DNA of 64,000 nt from Arcanobacterium buesumense (GTDB lineage: Bacteria; Actinomycetota; Actinomycetes; Actinomycetales; Actinomycetaceae), in NCBI RefSeq assembly GCF_012563545.1, contig NZ_CP050804.1, positions 1,116,001 to 1,180,000 on the forward strand, read 5' to 3'. The notes under the pieces were generated by a model. That model ran no database searches. It had not been told where the DNA came from and saw nothing but the letters and a program-made list of their open reading frames with translations. Below are positions 1-8,554 of this stretch, in pieces. The translations under genes were made by a program, and so were the position numbers. Every line of letters starts with the position of its first letter. The stretch's first letter is position 1.

Positions 1-601
1 CATGTGAATATTGTCGTAAAGACGGTGAATCCACTAACCCATAGCCACCATAAAAGAACCCTAATCCGGCTATTTGAGACGCACTCGCCAAGTTTGGCTG
101 GAGATTATCGACGGCGAAATCACCGCTAAGTGCATGAAATGTTTGCACCATTAACGTCGCCCCACAACTATCTCCCATGAGAAAAATATGCGACACACGT
201 GAGGCGAGATAGCTAATGACATCGGCAACTTCACAAACTTGCGTGGGATATTTAGATTCTGGAGCTAAAGAGTAATTCACTGAAAATACTGGGCAACAGC
301 ATTCACTACTCAAGGTACGCAAGAGCCGATCATGACTTTGGCTGTGGCCAACAATCCATCCACCTCCATGAGCATAAACAATCGCATGTGTAGAAGAATA
401 GTGAGATCCATACAGACTCACATCTACATTATTTGGGCCAATCTTTATAGAAGACCGTGAGACTTGTGGACCGCCGTCGTTCCACCACACCCGTTTTTGC
501 AGGTAGCCATCGCGTATTTGTGCAAGCGTGTTTTTAGGTAACGCAAGGTTCTCACGTATGTCAGCTTTACGACGCTGAACCTTCTTCATTGCCTCATGCA
601 T
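1..601 (-). CDS. HSL-family alpha/beta hydrolase (esterase/lipase), partial
   Basis: Reading from the ATG at 601 (a second in-frame ATG lies at 589), the frame stays open to the window edge, giving about 200 residues with the C-terminus missing. It has the oxyanion-hole motif HGGGW at about residue 78 and the nucleophile elbow GDSCGA at about residue 142, which together mark the hormone-sensitive-lipase type of carboxylesterase. The catalytic Asp and His would lie outside the window. No signal peptide is seen, so it is probably cytosolic. It sits just downstream of the broken exporter gene on the same strand. The substrate cannot be told from sequence. Confidence 0.85.
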   Translation of the reverse strand, partial: MHEAMKKVQRRKADIRENLALPKNTLAQIRDGYLQKRVWWNDGGPQVSRSSIKIGPNNVDVSLYGSHYSSTHAIVYAHGGGWIVGHSQSHDRLLRTLSSECCCPVFSVNYSLAPESKYPTQVCEVADVISYLASRVSHIFLMGDSCGATLMVQTFHALSGDFAVDNLQPNLASASQIAGLGFFYGGYGLVDSPSLRQYSH

Positions 602-609
602 GCTAACTA

Positions 610-2164
610 TTATCGTTGCGAAATTCGATTCAGCGCAATCGAGCACACTAAGCCAATAACTAAAAATACTCCACACGATGCCATAGCTATTGTCTGGCCA
701 GCGGTGTATCCATCATGGAGCACTGCAAGGAGGTGCGGATTTCCGTCAGCTAATCCAGTCATCGCTCCGCCCACCGATGATGAAGTTACCTCGGAGAACT
801 TAACCGCGAGATCATATGGCAGTCCAGCATCAACAAGTCTCCTAGGCATGTCATTATTAATGGCAAGGGCTAACGAAGATCCCGCTAAAGCAACACCGGT
901 TGCCGAACCAACTTGCCGGAAGGTGGATTGGATCGCCGATCCCATTCCGGAAATTTTTACCGGAACGTGTGCTAAAACGACGGATGTGAGTTGAGCAGAT
1001 GCCAAGCCCATTCCACAGCCATACATTGCAAGCAAAATTACCAGCATCCACATATGTATCGCCGGATCAAGTACCACAACAACGCCAATAATCCCCAAAA
1101 CTTCAAGAGCCAATCCAACAATCACGGTTCTTTCTGGACCGATCCGTTGTGAAATAAAACGAGCAAGACCCCCGGAAATAATTCCACCACCGGCGAGTGC
1201 AGCGAGCACCCATCCGGTTTCCATTGTTGATAGCCCACGGACGTTTACTAAGAAAAGTGGTAAGCCAAACAACACTCCGAATTCGCCAGCAGCTACCGCC
1301 ACGGCAGTAACATTCCCTAATGTAAATGAGGGAATAGTAAATAGCCGCGGATCGACGAGGACATTTTGGAAGTTGCGCGCTTTATACAATTCGCGCGCAA
1401 CGAAAATGACTAGAAGCAGTATGCCGAAGATAAGAACGACAGTAGAAATTGATATCGGCGGGTTGAAGTTCCAGTTTCCCAGTGAAAGTCCTTGTTTTGA
1501 GGCCCACCAACCGTATGTTGTTCCCTCGATAAGGCCGAAAATAATCGCTGCGAATGAGACTGCAGACATGATTGTTGAAAGCAACGGCAAAGGTTGTCCA
1601 GACACCTTATCTGAATGCGGCAATATACGTAATGCAATTGGAATTGCGCATAAAACAAGAGGAACATTGACTAAAATACCCATGGCCAAGAAAACTCAGA
1701 GGTAATCCAGCCACCAACAAGAGGACCGAGAGCAGCCATTGTTGCCATGGCTGCTCCTCAAATACCAAAAGCAGCTGCTCTGCTATTATTGCGGAATGTT
1801 TCATTGATGATAGATAAGGTTGCTGGTAAAATGAACGCACCTCCGAGACCTTGGAGAGCACGCGCGATAAGTAGTAGCGCAGCTCCCGTAGCAAACGACG
1901 CAATCGCAGAAGCTAAACCGAAAATTGCTAGGCCGGAGATGAACATACGTCGATGACTGTAACGGTCCCCGAGCACACCTGATGGGAGTAAAAGCGCAGC
2001 AAAAACAACTGTATATAGAGAAGAAACCCACTGTGCCTGTGTCAGGGATAATCCTAAATCCACAATAATAACTGGTAGCGAGACAGCAACAATAGTACCG
2101 TCTAAAACGATAAGCGAGACGCCAAAATAAGAATCGCGAGGATGAGTTTATGTGTCTTATTCAC
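610..2164 (-). pseudogene. Broken DHA2-type (EmrB/QacA) MFS drug exporter
   Basis: Three reading-frame segments together spell a 14-helix DHA2 efflux protein. The likely original start is the GTG at 2164. A one-base loss near 2116-2123 shifts the frame after about 15 residues; a TGA at 1758-1760 replaces the Trp expected in the motif GIWGA; and a further one-base loss in the A-run at 1673-1676 shifts the frame before NVPL. The long 3' segment (610-1689) is intact but begins inside the protein. Three independent lesions make real decay more likely than sequencing error. It lies just downstream of, and on the same strand as, a TetR gene that probably controlled it. Confidence 0.88.
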
Positions 2165-2179
2165 GTTGCTAGTTCTCTT

Positions 2180-2794
2180 TCAAAGGCCTAAATTATTTGT
2201 TGCTAAAAGCTCATACGAGTGAGCCACCGTAGCCCGTGCAGCTTCGTGCGGATTCCTCTTATGGTTTTCCCGCACCGCTACTAATGTCAGCCGAAGTATT
2301 TGGTCTCCGATGCCAGTAAGTAATTCCACGGCGATCGGATCATCTTGGTTGAGACGTTTTTGTAAATTCACACGCAAAGCATTGTTATGCGCTTCATAAG
2401 CAGATCTATGTGGGATGTCTGCCGGTGCAGATGAAGAATGAACTAATCGGGTAAGGATCCATTCGGAGCGTGCTACTAGGATAAGATCATCACACTCATC
2501 GATTGTCTTTTCTATCGCATTGGCGATTGCCCGCCAGGCATCAATACCCAGTGGTTCGTTAAGAAGATGTGCAATATACCGCGAGCGATAGACGAATAGC
2601 GGTTCCAGCAACACCGTAATTTTGGTGGGAAAATGATTGAAGAATGTGCGCCGTGATATCCCAGCTTCTTGCGCAATATCATCAATAGAGACCGAGTCAA
2701 TAGAATTAGCCTGAGTAACTAAAGTAATAGCAGAGCGAACGATATTGTCTGTAGTTTCTTGGCGTTTTGTTTCACGTCGGGTACATTCACACAT
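2180..2794 (-). CDS. TetR-family transcriptional repressor
   Basis: Residues about 15-60 form a TetR N-terminal helix-turn-helix (IDDIAQEAGISRRTFFNHF), followed by an all-helical ligand-binding domain without a recognised ligand motif. I chose the ATG at 2794 (204 aa). A longer frame to 2875 would run into the neighbouring fluC and adds an untypical leader. There is no clear Shine-Dalgarno before 2794; instead a perfect 16-bp palindrome ends two bases upstream, which suggests a leaderless or very short transcript under autorepression. The next gene on this strand is the decayed drug exporter, its likely former target. Confidence 0.88.
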   Translation of the reverse strand: MCECTRRETKRQETTDNIVRSAITLVTQANSIDSVSIDDIAQEAGISRRTFFNHFPTKITVLLEPLFVYRSRYIAHLLNEPLGIDAWRAIANAIEKTIDECDDLILVARSEWILTRLVHSSSAPADIPHRSAYEAHNNALRVNLQKRLNQDDPIAVELLTGIGDQILRLTLVAVRENHKRNPHEAARATVAHSYELLATNNLGL

Positions 2795-2796
2795 AG

Positions 2797-2812
2797 TTGC
2801 ACTAGAGTGCAA
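2797..2812. promoter_or_regulatory. Palindromic TetR operator candidate
   Basis: TTGCACT-AG-AGTGCAA is a perfect 7+2+7 inverted repeat placed directly before the tetR start codon and between tetR and the fluC gene. TetR repressors commonly bind such sites at their own promoter. That this regulator binds it is inferred from position only. Confidence 0.7.
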
Positions 2813-2814
2813 AA

Positions 2815-3168
2815 TTAACTGAACACTTTTCCAAAAGATGTCCCTAACAAAACACCGCAGACGCTCAAGACACACGTAACAACAACGTATGCGAAGGCAT
2901 ATCCCGCTCTCTTATCAAGCAGTAACCGACCGGTTTCCACACTCGCGGTACTAAAAGTTGTAAATCCACCACAAAATCCAGTGCCAAGAACGGCAGATAT
3001 TAGCACATCGCCATCAACAGAAATGATAGCCCCAAGAAAAATCGCACCAAAAACGTTAATAACTGCAGTTGACCACGATCCTTTGAATCCCAATCGCTTC
3101 AGCCAAGTATCAACCCAGTAACGCGCAACTGCGCCCATTCCACCAGCAATAGCAATGAGAGCTATCAT
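2815..3168 (-). CDS. crcB: Fluoride channel subunit CrcB/FluC (second of pair)
   Basis: A 117-residue four-helix membrane protein of the Fluc/CrcB family, which exports fluoride as a dual-topology dimer. It begins IALIAIAGGMGAVARYW, with the family N-terminal G-G-x-G-x-x-x-R-Y pattern, and carries the signature GFCGGFTTFSTAS near residue 75. The start is the ATG at 3168, overlapping the upstream crcB by four bases (ATGA); a longer frame to 3216 would overlap that gene for no reason. Two unequal adjacent copies usually form a heterodimer with fixed topology in Gram-positive bacteria. Confidence 0.93.
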   Translation of the reverse strand: MIALIAIAGGMGAVARYWVDTWLKRLGFKGSWSTAVINVFGAIFLGAIISVDGDVLISAVLGTGFCGGFTTFSTASVETGRLLLDKRAGYAFAYVVVTCVLSVCGVLLGTSFGKVFS

Positions 3169-3551
3169 ATGCTCTTCTCCCGATTCCCCAACCATAAACC
3201 ACATAGCGCCGCACACGCACCAAGGATCAACTGGCTACCAGCAAAGATAATCCCCGCTATCGAACCGATTTCACTCATCTGAACAACGTCTACCGCAAAC
3301 GTCGAATACGTCGTAAACCCGCCTAACAGTCCGGTACCAAAAAGCAACCGCCCCTCCGTCGTCGTTAGCCACGAACAGGTGTAACTCTCGCTGTAACCGT
3401 ATAAGCAACCCAGCAAAAAACTACCAAGAACGTTAATCAGGTAAACAGCCCACGGCCCTGACACCGGAAACACCTGGATAAGAGACCATCGCAGGCTAAC
3501 CCCAGCCACACCACCGAAGAAAACCAGCATAGTGTTACGAGCAGCGGTCAT
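3165..3551 (-). CDS. crcB: Fluoride channel subunit CrcB/FluC (first of pair)
   Basis: A 128-residue four-helix membrane protein with the Fluc signature GLLGGFTTYSTFAVD near residue 75 and the N-terminal GGVAGVSLRW pattern. It is paired with the next crcB through a four-base overlap, and its own start overlaps the upstream lipid-kinase gene by four bases. All three genes are therefore probably translated from one message by coupling. No fluoride riboswitch was recognised upstream of the set. Confidence 0.93.
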   Translation of the reverse strand: MTAARNTMLVFFGGVAGVSLRWSLIQVFPVSGPWAVYLINVLGSFLLGCLYGYSESYTCSWLTTTEGRLLFGTGLLGGFTTYSTFAVDVVQMSEIGSIAGIIFAGSQLILGACAALCGLWLGNREKSI

Positions 3552-4567
3552 TCTTTTACTCCAGGAACTAATCGAGCAAGCGTCACCGAACCAGGAATAT
3601 TCTTAATATCCACGCTCTCACTTTCGTAAATAAGCCCATCTATGTTCCACAGTAAAGGCTCACCATCGATACGCTCAACATGAAGATCAACAATCGTATC
3701 CGTATGTGCAACCGGACTTGCGGTGTGTGACCCATCTCGATATTTAGTTAACAGGCGACCGATACCAAGCAACGATAGGCTATCTGAATATAAGAAATCA
3801 GCATGCGAATCGTCCAAAAGCGCACCCGGCAGCGGCTGATAACCACCCCCATACATGCGCCCATTGCCCACCACAAAAACAGTACAAGCTTGTTCGATTT
3901 GGTGATACTCGCCGGCAGTGTCATGATACGAAAACGCTAATGGTACTGACTTTTCGTGCCACAACGTGCGTGCTACCCCCAGCCCATAGGCGGCACTGCC
4001 TAAAGCCCGAAAACGCCGTTGCACCCGCATGGCTGCGCGAAGAACCTCAGTATCGTATCCGAGCGAAAATACGTTCGCGCAATAAAAATCATTGACACGC
4101 AATACATCAATCGGGGAAAACTCCACATTCTTCGTCGCTGAAATAAGAGTCAACGCATCACGATATCCAACGTCTTGGGCATATAAACTGCGTGCGAAAT
4201 CGTTACCAGTTCCCATCGGAATCACGCCAAATGCGCAATCTTTCCCAGCTAGCGCCTGAACCACTTCATTCACAGATCCATCGCCGCCAGCCACATAGCA
4301 CACCCCTTGGTTTCCCCAAAAACTATTCCATTCAGCAGCCAATTTCTGGACATGATCTGGTCCACGGGTCAACGAAATTGTTACTCTGCCAGCTTGACTT
4401 CGGCTCCCACCCAGTTCGCTATGCGTTGCGTGCGGATAGCAGGCGCGAATTTCTTGCGCCAAAGCATGCGCATTCCCCTTTCCAGCTCCCCTACTGAGAA
4501 TAAAACGGATGTAGGGACGTTGACTGGCATTCTCGGTTGGAAGTAATGAAAAAGGTGACTGATCCAT
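3548..4567 (-). CDS. Diacylglycerol/lipid kinase family protein
   Basis: 339 residues with a DAGK catalytic domain: the nucleotide-binding motif GGDGSVNEV at about residue 95 and GVIPMGTGNDFAR at about 118, followed by the beta-rich C-terminal domain of the DgkB/YegS/sphingosine-kinase group. Such enzymes phosphorylate diacylglycerol or a related lipid at the cytoplasmic face of the membrane. It is the first gene of the coupled set with the two fluoride channels, an association with no obvious functional reason. The start ATG at 4567 follows about 240 bases without a gene. Confidence 0.88.
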   Translation of the reverse strand: MDQSPFSLLPTENASQRPYIRFILSRGAGKGNAHALAQEIRACYPHATHSELGGSRSQAGRVTISLTRGPDHVQKLAAEWNSFWGNQGVCYVAGGDGSVNEVVQALAGKDCAFGVIPMGTGNDFARSLYAQDVGYRDALTLISATKNVEFSPIDVLRVNDFYCANVFSLGYDTEVLRAAMRVQRRFRALGSAAYGLGVARTLWHEKSVPLAFSYHDTAGEYHQIEQACTVFVVGNGRMYGGGYQPLPGALLDDSHADFLYSDSLSLLGIGRLLTKYRDGSHTASPVAHTDTIVDLHVERIDGEPLLWNIDGLIYESESVDIKNIPGSVTLARLVPGVKE

Positions 4568-4807
4568 AATGTTGAGTTTATTGCTACCGGCATACAGTTG
4601 CCAGTCTTACCTGCGGGCACATCTATACCCGCTAGCATCTCGGTCTGAACGTTGCCTGTGTGGTGGATGTTTGTCTGTTTCATGCCGGCAACCATCTGCT
4701 CATATAGACCACAGATTTAACGAATGTGCTCATCGCCTAACTTGCCCGATAATACGAGCCTGTTCGATAGAGTTGTTGTAACTCGTCTATCAGAAGGGAA
4801 GAACATC

Positions 4808-5257
4808 GTGAAACTATCATCACCACTAACAGGTCTAGCTACTCGGGGTAATAATCCATGGGTGAGAAGATCGCAAACCACAACCCGCATTACTCTTGGC
4901 ACATTTATGTCCTTAGCTGGGATCTCTCATATGACCTTTGCTCGAGAAGAATTTCAGGCACAAGTACCGTCTTGGTTCCCTATCGACGACGATCTCGTCG
5001 TCCTGGGCTCTGGCGTAGCAGAAATCGGACTCGGGTTATCTTTACTTCTTCTCCCCAAGCATCGACGAGCTACCGGAATAGCGTTAGCCATATTTTATGC
5101 CGCAATTTTCCCTGGGAATATAGGCCAGTATGTTGAAGGTATCGACGCATTCGGGCTAGATACTGACGGCAAACGTTTAGCACGGTTATTCTTCCAGCCA
5201 GCATTGATTGGTTTGGCATTGTGGGGTGGCGGAATTTTGCCTGCAAAAAAGAAATAA
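4808..5257 (+). CDS. DoxX-like small membrane protein
   Basis: 149 residues from the GTG at 4808, preceded by the purine-rich AGAAGGGAAG. It shows four predicted hydrophobic helices and the pattern SGVAEIGLGLSLLLLPKHRRATG and Q-Y-V-E-G found in DoxX/DUF4267-like proteins. Upstream in-frame codons to 4724 lack a ribosome site. Function is unknown; some relatives act in thiol or oxidative-stress membrane complexes, but nothing here supports that directly. It stands alone between a divergent lipid-kinase gene and the ClbS-like gene. Confidence 0.6.
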   Translation: MKLSSPLTGLATRGNNPWVRRSQTTTRITLGTFMSLAGISHMTFAREEFQAQVPSWFPIDDDLVVLGSGVAEIGLGLSLLLLPKHRRATGIALAIFYAAIFPGNIGQYVEGIDAFGLDTDGKRLARLFFQPALIGLALWGGGILPAKKK

Positions 5258-5383
5258 CATGCGAACGGCTATATAGCAGATACGTGGCATTGTGTTAGCC
5301 TAGTTGAGGTGCATGGATCACTCCAGCCTTTGTTTTTCTACACCTAAAATTTTATAAAGCTAACGCACAGGATTATTACGATC

Positions 5384-5941
5384 ATGGCTAGACCTAAAAC
5401 GAAAACTGAATTGTTAAATGCAGCTGAGACACAGTATGAGAGACTAAACAGACTCATCGACAACATGGGCTCCGATAAACAGCACGAGACCTTTGATCCT
5501 AGCCTTACCCGAATGAGTAAAGAAGCTCATTGGACACGTGACAAAAATTTACGCGACATACTAGCCCACTTGTATGAATGGCAACAAATGTTACTTTCTT
5601 TCGTTGATAACAACAGTCAGGGCCATGCTCAACCGTTTCTTCCTGCTACGCATACTTGGAGAACTACGCCAGCGCTCAACCAACAAATCTGGGCTAAATA
5701 TCAAAACATTTCCCTTGAGGACATCCGCAAGGACTTGGCTGCTAGTCACTGTGCAGTAGTGGATCTCATCAACAGCTTCACTGACGAAGAACTGTTCACG
5801 AAGATGTATTTCCCATGGACAGGCACAACCTCCCTCGGATCTTACTGCGTTTCATCCACTTCGAGCCACTACGAATGGGCAATCAAAAAATTGCGTGTCT
5901 ACAACGTCCCAACAACACTAGATAACCCACAGAATCGCTAG
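5384..5941 (+). CDS. ClbS/DfsB (DUF1706) family four-helix-bundle protein
   Basis: 185 residues beginning MARPKTKTELL, with the family features: the N-terminal K-T/E-L-L...Y..L segment, a central D-I-L-A-H-L-Y-E-W motif near residue 70, the W-R-T-T-P-x-L-N-Q segment and the C-terminal YxWAxKKLR. ClbS itself is known to open the cyclopropane warhead of colibactin and protects the producer; most family members have no known substrate. So the family call is firm and any protective role is inference. It has its own short leader and no operon partner; a broken XRE regulator follows. Confidence 0.85.
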   Translation: MARPKTKTELLNAAETQYERLNRLIDNMGSDKQHETFDPSLTRMSKEAHWTRDKNLRDILAHLYEWQQMLLSFVDNNSQGHAQPFLPATHTWRTTPALNQQIWAKYQNISLEDIRKDLAASHCAVVDLINSFTDEELFTKMYFPWTGTTSLGSYCVSSTSSHYEWAIKKLRVYNVPTTLDNPQNR

Positions 5942-6049
5942 GTTATACACTAGGTTGCTGAGTAAAAATTTCTGGTTGCTTGACAGTAAAATCGTATGGC
6001 TGTTCTAGTGGACATAGCATCTATAGATCACTAGAAAAGTGAACTATCA

Positions 6050-6278
6050 GTGAGTCTTAATCATATCTTCGCAACACGCTTAAAAACTGCCCGGACAAAG
6101 AAAAATATTACTCAAAACAGCTTGCTGATTTACTGGGAGTATCACGACAAGCAGTGTCGAAATGGGAAAATGGTAATGGATACCCCGAGGTAGAGAAACT
6201 GGTGTTGCTCGCTTGCGAACTCTCGGTTCAGGGAAAATTCAGTATGCCCTTTTAGGTGTTACCCAAAAAGTTTTCTAG
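6050..6278 (+). pseudogene. XRE-family HTH regulator remnant
   Basis: From the GTG at 6050 the frame reads an XRE start, then loses one base near 6115 (CAAAACAG where CAAAAACAG is expected) and continues in another frame through a clear HTH (QLADLLGVSRQAVSKWENG). A second shift near 6230 leads to YALLGVTQKVF and a stop at 6278. The family usually adds a C-terminal region, which is missing. A 29-codon frame at 6280-6369 may be what is left of that tail. The rest of 5942-6612 shows no other gene. Confidence 0.8.
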
Positions 6279-6612
6279 CAATGAAAAGAAGAAATCATTG
6301 GTTATTAAAAGGACTATTTGAGAATCCACAAATCATCGAGGACTCTGACCAGCGAAAAACTCGACGTTGATGTTTCCCACTGTGAGTATTGCCAGCTGAA
6401 TGAATTTTCAGGATATCCACGGTGCACGACCAGATTTAAGATCTTCATATCACCTTCTTGTTAATTGAGTTTTTCAGTCTTTTTTGAGATAATAGGACTA
6501 GTTCTAGGCATACGTAGCAGTCGTATTTTGCACAGTTTCCATATTATTTTTACGTCACTTCGTAGCGCCTTAAAGTCCCCGTGTCAGAAACTGAAAAGGT
6601 CGTGATCTTTCG

Positions 6613-8268
6613 TTGCATTTGTCTACCGTTATTCGGCATTTACATTCTTTATTACCGACGAAAGATGACTATCTCCACACGAATATCAAACACGATATTA
6701 TCGCTGGAATAACAGTTGGCATTGTTGCACTCCCCCTCGCCTTAGCTTTCGGAGTTTCCTCTGGAGTAGGAGCAGCCGCCGGACTCATCACCGCAATCGT
6801 TGCTGGGCTCATTGCCGCTATCTTCGGTGGATCACATGTTCAAGTTTCTGGACCAACCGGCGCAATGGTTGTCATTTTGGCTCCGATTGTTGCTGAACAT
6901 GGTGCCAATTCCATCATGCTTCTTTCCCTCATGGCTGGCGGCATAGTTTTAGCTCTGGGCCTGTTAGGGCTCGGCCGTGCTATTTCACTTATTCCATGGT
7001 CAGTGGTCGAAGGTTTCACTTTAGGTATCGCTACGCTCATCGCCTTACAACAAGTACCTCTGGCGATGGGCACAAAAATTCCAGCTGGCGTTAAATCACT
7101 TCGCGGTGCTTTTCTCGCCGTCGTTGACGCCGACTGGACGGTATCGTTGTTTACCCTCGGAATTGTTGGGATAACGATGCTTATCATTATTGGTTCTTCG
7201 CGGATATCTTCGACGTTCCCGGCCTCTTTGGCAGCAGTCATCGTTGTCTCCGTCATTGTTTATATTGGCCAACTCAACGTCCCAACGATCGGCACCCTAC
7301 CAGATTCACTACCTGCGCCAAGACTTCCAGTGATTCGTTTGGATCTACTAATAGAGCTTGCACCAGCCGCGTGTGCAGTTGCCCTCTTGGCTGCAATTGA
7401 ATCATTACTTTCGGCACGTGTGGCTGCTGGAATGCCAGGTCAAGGTTCTTATGCTCCTGATCGAGAGTTGGTGGGCCAAGGATTGGCTTCTATCGGATCT
7501 GGAATGTTTGGGGGTATGCCAGCAACCGGAGCTATTGCACGTACTGCTGTCAACGTGAAATCTGGAGCAACCAGCCGGTTATCTGCAATTATCCATTCAA
7601 TTCTGCTGACTGGAATCGTTTACTTTGCAGCTGGTTTAGTCAGCCATATTCCATTATCCGCGTTAGCAGGAGTCTTGTTTGTTACTGCAGTACGCATGGT
7701 ATCTTTTACAACGATTCGCCAAGTTACTGGCTCAACTCGTGGAGATCGGCTGGTTTTCTGGGCAACGGCATTCGTCACTATACTTTTCGATCTCGTTGCG
7801 GCTATCGCCTTCGGCGTCGTTATCGCTATTCTGTGGGCGATGTACCAGCTATCGCGGTTATCGGGCGTTGTTCAATTGACGTTACCGGGTGAGAAAATGA
7901 AGAACGACGAACGAATCGTCTATTTCCGTCTTGATGGTTCGATGTTCTTTGGCGTTGCAGAGCGCATTGTCACTGAACTTTCTAAGGTTCCCCACTCTGT
8001 TGAAGTAGTTATTTTATCTATGTCTCACGTTGGCATTTTAGATGCTTCTGGAGCTAAGCACCTCACCGAAGTTCTAATCGAACTGAACGAACGCGGTATC
8101 ACAACAATGATCAAGGGCTTACGCCCTGAGCACGTACGGGCAGCCCAAAATGTGGGTGTGCTTGCTTCACTTACGTCTCCAGGGTATTTATTTGACTCGA
8201 TCGACGACGCGACAAACGCTGCACGCGAGCTTATCGCACAACATGCTGCTCAGGAAACAGGGCAATAA
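6613..8268 (+). CDS. SulP-family anion transporter with STAS domain
   Basis: 551 residues: a SulP transmembrane core (about residues 25-410, 10-14 helices; motifs ALAFGVSSGVGAAAGL, FGGSHVQVSGPTGAM and GGMPATGAIARTAVN) and a C-terminal STAS domain (about 430-545) with the conserved LDASGAKHL. SulP proteins carry sulfate or bicarbonate, often with sodium or protons. The PTGAM motif and bacterial BicA-like length fit bicarbonate or sulfate; the sequence does not separate them. The start used is the TTG at 6613, which is uncertain because no strong ribosome site precedes it. The next gene is another anion transporter. Confidence 0.9.
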   Translation: MHLSTVIRHLHSLLPTKDDYLHTNIKHDIIAGITVGIVALPLALAFGVSSGVGAAAGLITAIVAGLIAAIFGGSHVQVSGPTGAMVVILAPIVAEHGANSIMLLSLMAGGIVLALGLLGLGRAISLIPWSVVEGFTLGIATLIALQQVPLAMGTKIPAGVKSLRGAFLAVVDADWTVSLFTLGIVGITMLIIIGSSRISSTFPASLAAVIVVSVIVYIGQLNVPTIGTLPDSLPAPRLPVIRLDLLIELAPAACAVALLAAIESLLSARVAAGMPGQGSYAPDRELVGQGLASIGSGMFGGMPATGAIARTAVNVKSGATSRLSAIIHSILLTGIVYFAAGLVSHIPLSALAGVLFVTAVRMVSFTTIRQVTGSTRGDRLVFWATAFVTILFDLVAAIAFGVVIAILWAMYQLSRLSGVVQLTLPGEKMKNDERIVYFRLDGSMFFGVAERIVTELSKVPHSVEVVILSMSHVGILDASGAKHLTEVLIELNERGITTMIKGLRPEHVRAAQNVGVLASLTSPGYLFDSIDDATNAARELIAQHAAQETGQ

Positions 8269-8554
8269 AGTGTGGCAAAGCCCCATTAATACGTTGATCC
8301 CGCAGAAAATATCTACTAACACTGATTGCTATATTGAAAGCATGCTGCTAACTTTCTCTTTCTCTTAAACGGCTCCTCCCTGTCATCAAGCTCAGCAAGC
8401 TGTGCAAGACCTCGCAAGTTTCCGTATTCTGTCGCTCATGTCTCATAACTCACGCAACATCTCTATCCAGCACATTACTGCGAGAAATAGCTAGTTTCTG
8501 AGGCTTTCAAGCAATCTGCCTCACAGTTCACGGGCGGAACATCTTCATCAGCAG

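Noticed and set aside
1758-1760. TGA read as Trp (recoding) in the DHA2 exporter
   Set aside because: Two further frameshifts lie in the same gene and intact genes here use TGG for Trp, so a nonsense mutation is simpler.
4568-4735. Possible fluoride riboswitch upstream of the lipid kinase/fluC set (GGCGATGAG near 4733 on the minus strand)
   Set aside because: Only the first few bases resemble the consensus; the pseudoknot partner and the second conserved segment are not found in order.
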